A DNA stretch of 9,242 nt from Sporomusaceae bacterium. GTDB lineage: Bacteria > Bacillota > Negativicutes > DSM-13327. This document shows, piece after piece, positions 5,644 to 9,242 of the stretch (positions within the stretch are counted from its first letter, which is position 1; each line of letters opens with the position of its first letter). A program made the position numbers and the translations under genes. The stretch covers positions 1 to 9,242 of the forward strand of contig JAPUES010000185.1 in the NCBI GenBank assembly GCA_027492445.1, given 5' to 3'. A model generated the notes under the pieces. The model saw nothing but the letters and a program-made list of their open reading frames with translations. It searched no databases and had not been told where the DNA came from.

Positions 5644-7194
5644 ATGGGCAAGGGCACGAAAAAAACAACGGGAATAACAAGGCTCAATTTCCTCAAGTTA
5701 GTAGGAGGCATCGCCACCACTGGTATTGCCGCTAGTGTGGCTGGATGTGGAAATGAGCCCGTTGGCGGTAAAGGGTGGATTCCTGGGCAGTATGGTGCTA
5801 CAGGGAACTGGCCAGTGCAGGTAAAAGGACGCATTCCGATTGATCCTAACAATCCTTCTATCGTTAGGGATGATCGTAAATGTATCTTATGTGGTCAGTG
5901 TCTGGAAGTTTGCGAGAAGGTACAGAGTGTTTACGGCTACTATGAATTGCCGATTAAAAATGATATTACTTGTGTGGGATGTGGCCAGTGTGCATTGTGG
6001 TGCCCAACGGCGGCTATTCGAGAACGGGATGATGTTGATAAAGTAGTGCAAGCTCTTGACGATAAGAACTTACATGTGGTTGTGCAAACTGCGCCGGCTA
6101 CCCGAGTTTCTTTAGGGGAGGAATTTGGTCTAGCGCCTGGTAGTGTGGTGGAGGGAAAACAGGTATCTGCCCTTAAAAAGTTAGGTTTTAATGCTGTGTT
6201 TGATACGAACTTTAGCGCTGACTTAACGATTATGGAAGAAGCAACAGAACTGATAAAACGTTTTGATGATAAACACAGTGGTTCTTTTCCTCAATTTACC
6301 TCATGTTGTCCAGGTTGGGTGAAATTCTGTGAGTATTATTATCCAGAGTTAATTGGCAATTTATCTACTGCCAAATCGCCTCAGCAGATGTTAGGTACTC
6401 TTGCTAAGACCTATTATAGGGAGAAACAAGGCTTGGAGTTAGAGAACGTAGTTTCGGTAGCTATTATGCCGTGTACGGCTAAGAAGTTCGAATGCCAGCG
6501 GCCGGAAATGAACTCGGCAGGACGAAGAAATGGTAAGCCTGACATTCGTGATGTTGATATTGTGTTAACAACTAGGGAATTAGCGAGTCTGATCAAACGC
6601 AAAGGTCTTGATTTAAACATGATGCCAGATACTAGCTACGACAAGTTGATGGGCGAGAGTAGCGGAGCAGGCGTTATTTTTGGTGCAACAGGAGGGGTTA
6701 TGGAGGCTGCTGTACGTACTGCTTATTTTCTAGTTAGCAAAGAAAACCCCCCTGAAGAACTTTTGAATTTTAGCGCTGTGCGAGGCCTTGCCGGTGTAAA
6801 AGAGGCTGAGGTTACAATTCCAGGATTGGGTAAAATGAAGGTAGCTGTTTGCCACGGTTTAAAAAATGCTAGAATTATCCTTGACCAGGTTCGAGAAGGA
6901 AAATCATCATGGCATTTTATTGAATTTATGAGCTGTCTAGGTGGATGTATCGGTGGTGGTGGGCAACCTCGTACTTCTCTCGCAGCGGCAGATGAGGTCA
7001 GGAAGGCGCGCAGTGCAGGCTTATATAATCTAGATGGTAAAATCTATAGAAAACGTGCAAGTTATAAAAACCAAGAGATTAAAGACTTATATGTTGAATT
7101 TCTAGAATATTCTGGAAGTGCGATTGCAGAAGAATTATTGCATACTCATTATACTGACCGCAGTGGGCAATTGACAGCGAAGAAGAAAGTATAA
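5644..7194 (+). CDS. hydA: [FeFe] hydrogenase catalytic subunit with Tat-like lipoprotein signal
   Basis: A 516-residue iron-only hydrogenase that interconverts H2 with protons and electrons. Residues about 11-35 form an export signal: TRLNFLK, a weakly hydrophobic core and a lipobox-like VAGC (Cys35). Two [4Fe-4S] clusters follow (Cys80, 83, 86, 90 and Cys110, 113, 116, 120). The H-cluster motifs are TSCCPGW (219-225), MPCTAKKFEC (275-284) and MSCLGGCIGGGGQP (429-442). The C-terminal segment (about 474-504, YKNQEIKDLYVEFLEY to ELLHTHY) corresponds to the separate small subunit of Desulfovibrio enzymes, fused here. The signal has Arg-Leu where Arg-Arg is expected. AGGAGG (5632-5637) six bases before the ATG fixes the start. 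It is followed by an electron-transfer subunit and a membrane subunit, so it probably acts outside the membrane, coupled to quinone. Maturation genes hydEFG are not in the window. Confidence 0.95.
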   Translation: MGKGTKKTTGITRLNFLKLVGGIATTGIAASVAGCGNEPVGGKGWIPGQYGATGNWPVQVKGRIPIDPNNPSIVRDDRKCILCGQCLEVCEKVQSVYGYYELPIKNDITCVGCGQCALWCPTAAIRERDDVDKVVQALDDKNLHVVVQTAPATRVSLGEEFGLAPGSVVEGKQVSALKKLGFNAVFDTNFSADLTIMEEATELIKRFDDKHSGSFPQFTSCCPGWVKFCEYYYPELIGNLSTAKSPQQMLGTLAKTYYREKQGLELENVVSVAIMPCTAKKFECQRPEMNSAGRRNGKPDIRDVDIVLTTRELASLIKRKGLDLNMMPDTSYDKLMGESSGAGVIFGATGGVMEAAVRTAYFLVSKENPPEELLNFSAVRGLAGVKEAEVTIPGLGKMKVAVCHGLKNARIILDQVREGKSSWHFIEFMSCLGGCIGGGGQPRTSLAAADEVRKARSAGLYNLDGKIYRKRASYKNQEIKDLYVEFLEYSGSAIAEELLHTHYTDRSGQLTAKKKV

Positions 7195-7232
7195 ATGGTT
7201 TATGTTGTTGGAAAAAAAGCGAGGTGAATGAG

Positions 7233-8081
7233 ATGGCTAAGGGCGTTTTGGTAGATTTGACAAAATGCATAGGATGTGGCAGCTGTGCGGTGGCCTGCAA
7301 TTTGTGGAATGGTTTAGGTTATGATAATAAAAAGCCTGAGCTTAGTTCCGATGTGAAGCTTAATGATAAGAACTGGACGGTGGTAAGTTCTCATGAAGTA
7401 GCCGATGAAAATCATAAACCGGTGTGGCGTTTTGTGAAACAACAATGTTTCCATTGCCAGGAACCAGCGTGTGTGTCTGCATGCTTTTCTAAGGCTCTAC
7501 AGAAAGATAAAGAAGGAGCAGTTATATATTACCCGAATTTATGTGTAGGCTGTCGGTATTGTATGGTGGCTTGTCCTTTTGATATTCCTAAATATGAATG
7601 GGAGAAATCCTTTCCGTTGATAACGAAATGTCAAATGTGTTCTACTCGCATGGAGAAAGGCGAGGCTCCAGCTTGTGTGGCTGTTTGTCCGACAGGCGTT
7701 ATGCAGTTTGGTGAGCGAGATCCTTTGCTTGTGCAGGCTAAAAATGCTATTGCTAAGGATGAACGGTATATTAAAACTGTATACGGGGAAAAGGAAGTCG
7801 GCGGAACGGCTTGGCTGTATCTTTCCGATGTACCTTTTGGAGAATTGGGTTTTAAGACTGATTTAGGAACGACGGCATTGCCGACATACAGTAATAGTTT
7901 TCTAAAGAACATTCCAGGTTTGGCTTTTATTTGGGGGATAGTGTTGACGAGTTTGTATTATTATACGAAGCGGCGCTCGGAAATGGCTAAGAAAAAAATG
8001 GTAACAAAAGACAGTGATTCAAAACCCAAGAAAGAAATAATAGAATCTAAGGCATTGGGGGAAGAAAAAGATGAAAGCTGA
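7233..8081 (+). CDS. HybA/FdnH-like four-cluster ferredoxin subunit with membrane anchor
   Basis: A 282-residue electron-transfer subunit expected to relay electrons between the hydrogenase and the membrane subunit. Sixteen cysteines form four [4Fe-4S] sites in the DmsB/HybA/FdnH pattern: Cys12, 15, 18, 22; Cys72, 75, 80, 84; Cys104, 107, 110, 114; and Cys133, 136, 148, 152. A single membrane helix (about 227-245, IPGLAFIWGIVLTSLYYYT) is followed by a lysine-rich tail, which by the positive-inside rule places the tail in the cytoplasm and the cluster domain outside. Unlike typical HybA it has no export signal, so it is expected to ride across with the hydrogenase. The ATG at 7233 is served by GAGG (7221-7224); an in-frame GTG at 7224 lies inside that site and is unlikely. 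It overlaps the next gene by 11 bases and lies 38 bases after hydA. Confidence 0.9.
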   Translation: MAKGVLVDLTKCIGCGSCAVACNLWNGLGYDNKKPELSSDVKLNDKNWTVVSSHEVADENHKPVWRFVKQQCFHCQEPACVSACFSKALQKDKEGAVIYYPNLCVGCRYCMVACPFDIPKYEWEKSFPLITKCQMCSTRMEKGEAPACVAVCPTGVMQFGERDPLLVQAKNAIAKDERYIKTVYGEKEVGGTAWLYLSDVPFGELGFKTDLGTTALPTYSNSFLKNIPGLAFIWGIVLTSLYYYTKRRSEMAKKKMVTKDSDSKPKKEIIESKALGEEKDES

Positions 8082-9234
8082 GTTCGCACCTTGGAGGTTT
8101 ACTATTACGGGACCACGTATAGGGTTGATGATTATAGCTGCTATTAGTGTGGCGGTTATTCTTTTTCGCTTGGTTACAGGATTCGGTATGGTCACGAACC
8201 TAAGTGACGATTCTCCTTGGGGGCTGTGGATTGCATTCGATGTTCTTACAGGAGTGGCCTTGGCTGGTGGCGGGTACTTTACAGCCATAATCGTCCATAT
8301 CTTGCATCGTGATAAGTATCTTTCTATTGCCCGTAGCGCGTTGGTGACATCTTTATTTGGTTATCTGCTTGTAATGGGCGGCTTGTTTTTAGATATTGGT
8401 CAATGGTTTAATTTTTGGCGGCCCTTTGTGTCGTGGGGAAGCTCTTCAGTGCTATTTGAGGTGTTTTGGTGTATTTCTATTTATACGACCATTCAAATCC
8501 TTGAATTTGGTGAAATTGTGACAGAACGCGTGGGCGTGAAACTGCATAGTCTAATTAAAAAGATGTTACCCGTGTTAATGATTGTAGGTGTAGTTTTCCC
8601 AACGATACATCAATCATCTCTCGGAGGGTTGTTTTTAATTGCTGTTCATAAACTATATCCCTTGTGGTGGTCGTCATTTATTCCTTTGTTTTTCTTAATG
8701 TCTTCTTTTTTTGTTGGACCAGCAATGATTTGTGTAGAATCCATCTTGGCTGGTAAAGCCTTTAATCATAAGACGCCGGTTACAGTATTACATGGACTAG
8801 CCAAAATCAGTTGTTATGGGATGATGGCGTATTTAGTTTTGAAGATTTACGACTTATTGGAACGTGGCGTTTTTGGCCTTATGTTTCTTGGTAATTTAGA
8901 AGGGAATCTTTTTCTGATAGAAATAATCTTTGGTCTACTAATTCCCATGGCAATTGTGTTTAGTAAAAAGGGGAAGACGCGGAGCGGGCTTCTTATCTAT
9001 GGACTGCTAGTGAGCAGCGGTGTAGTTTTGAATCGCTTAAATATTGTTCTTGTAGGTATGTCAGCTAACGGGGGGATTTACATTCCTTCAGTTTGGGAAT
9101 GTGCAGTTAGTGTCGGCTTATTGGCATTTGGATGTTTAGCTTATTGTTTCGTTGTGGAAAATTTTCGCGTCTTTGGTCATGATGAAGAAGAAATAGAAGA
9201 AAAAGTGAAAGAAAGAAGCAATCTTTCTGCATGA
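8071..9234 (+). CDS. HybB/NrfD-type quinone-reactive membrane subunit
   Basis: A 387-residue integral membrane protein of the HybB (NrfD/PsrC) family, which carries the quinone site in hydrogenase-2 and related complexes. About ten helices are visible: residues about 14-34, 50-76, 89-109, 126-147, 163-184, 203-225, 238-262, 278-296, 304-322 and 341-364, matching the HybB count. Family signatures are DDSPWGLWIAFDVLTGVALAGGG (46-68), SVLFEVFWCISIYTT (126-140), HQSSLGGLFLIA (180-191) and VLNRLNIVLVGM (319-330). The acidic/basic C-terminal tail (about 368-387) is probably cytoplasmic. The start overlaps the ferredoxin gene by 11 bases, so translation is coupled. It would pass electrons from the HybA-like subunit to menaquinone or take them back. 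Other NrfD-linked enzymes are possible partners, but gene order makes the hydrogenase the natural one. Confidence 0.93.
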   Translation: MKAEFAPWRFTITGPRIGLMIIAAISVAVILFRLVTGFGMVTNLSDDSPWGLWIAFDVLTGVALAGGGYFTAIIVHILHRDKYLSIARSALVTSLFGYLLVMGGLFLDIGQWFNFWRPFVSWGSSSVLFEVFWCISIYTTIQILEFGEIVTERVGVKLHSLIKKMLPVLMIVGVVFPTIHQSSLGGLFLIAVHKLYPLWWSSFIPLFFLMSSFFVGPAMICVESILAGKAFNHKTPVTVLHGLAKISCYGMMAYLVLKIYDLLERGVFGLMFLGNLEGNLFLIEIIFGLLIPMAIVFSKKGKTRSGLLIYGLLVSSGVVLNRLNIVLVGMSANGGIYIPSVWECAVSVGLLAFGCLAYCFVVENFRVFGHDEEEIEEKVKERSNLSA

Positions 9235-9242
9235 TGAAGACG

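Noticed and set aside
1..9242. CRISPR array, insertion sequence or transposase, prophage genes
   Set aside because: There are no regularly spaced repeats, no transposase motifs, no terminal inverted repeats with target duplications and no phage-like genes.

Overview
The window looks like chromosome of an anaerobic, low-to-mid GC, Gram-positive-type Firmicute. The best guess is a Sporomusaceae/Negativicutes member such as Pelosinus or Sporomusa. Reasons are AGGAGG-type ribosome binding sites, frequent GTG starts, sigma-A consensus promoters, intrinsic terminators with T tracts, a long-form HPF, a flagellar FliD-like gene and an exported [FeFe] hydrogenase with HybA/HybB-like partners. The genus assignment is inference. 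All genes I can support are on the + strand.

Layout. (1) 1-260: the 3' end of an unknown, charged, helical protein and its terminator. (2) 363-1652: a shortened FliD-family (flagellar hook-associated protein 2-like) gene with a GTG start. (3) 1675-2000: a gene-free stretch with its own promoter, a 12-bp perfect long-range closing helix and a strong intrinsic terminator. I read it as a structured non-coding RNA of about 290 nt. The raiA-motif RNA is my leading, unproven, identity, because a raiA/hpf gene lies about 3 kb downstream. (4) 2039-4425: a polar amino-acid ABC importer (lipoprotein binding protein, permease, ATPase) split into two transcription units. A 14-bp hairpin is followed at once by a perfect TTGACA-N17-TATAAT promoter between the binding-protein and permease genes. 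(5) 4439-4763: a cold-shock protein gene with a strong extended -10 promoter and its own terminator. (6) 4767-5594: two further hairpins, then hpf (long ribosome hibernation factor), closed by a very long stem terminator. (7) 5644-9234: a three-gene operon for a membrane-bound [FeFe] hydrogenase. It encodes the catalytic subunit with a Tat-like lipoprotein signal, a 16-cysteine four-cluster ferredoxin with a C-terminal membrane anchor, and a 10-helix HybB/NrfD-type quinone-site subunit. The operon may continue past the window edge.

How the parts work together. The hydrogenase module is built like E. coli Hyd-2 (HybOABC), with the [NiFe] core replaced by an [FeFe] core. The expected path is H2, H-cluster, two [4Fe-4S] in HydA, four [4Fe-4S] in the HybA-like protein, then quinone through HybB. 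Its export signal is odd: the second arginine of the twin-arginine motif is leucine, one base from arginine. The hpf, cold-shock and candidate raiA RNA genes all fit stationary-phase or stress adaptation. The FliD-like gene suggests the flagellar cluster lies upstream, as hpf is often near flagellar genes in Firmicutes.
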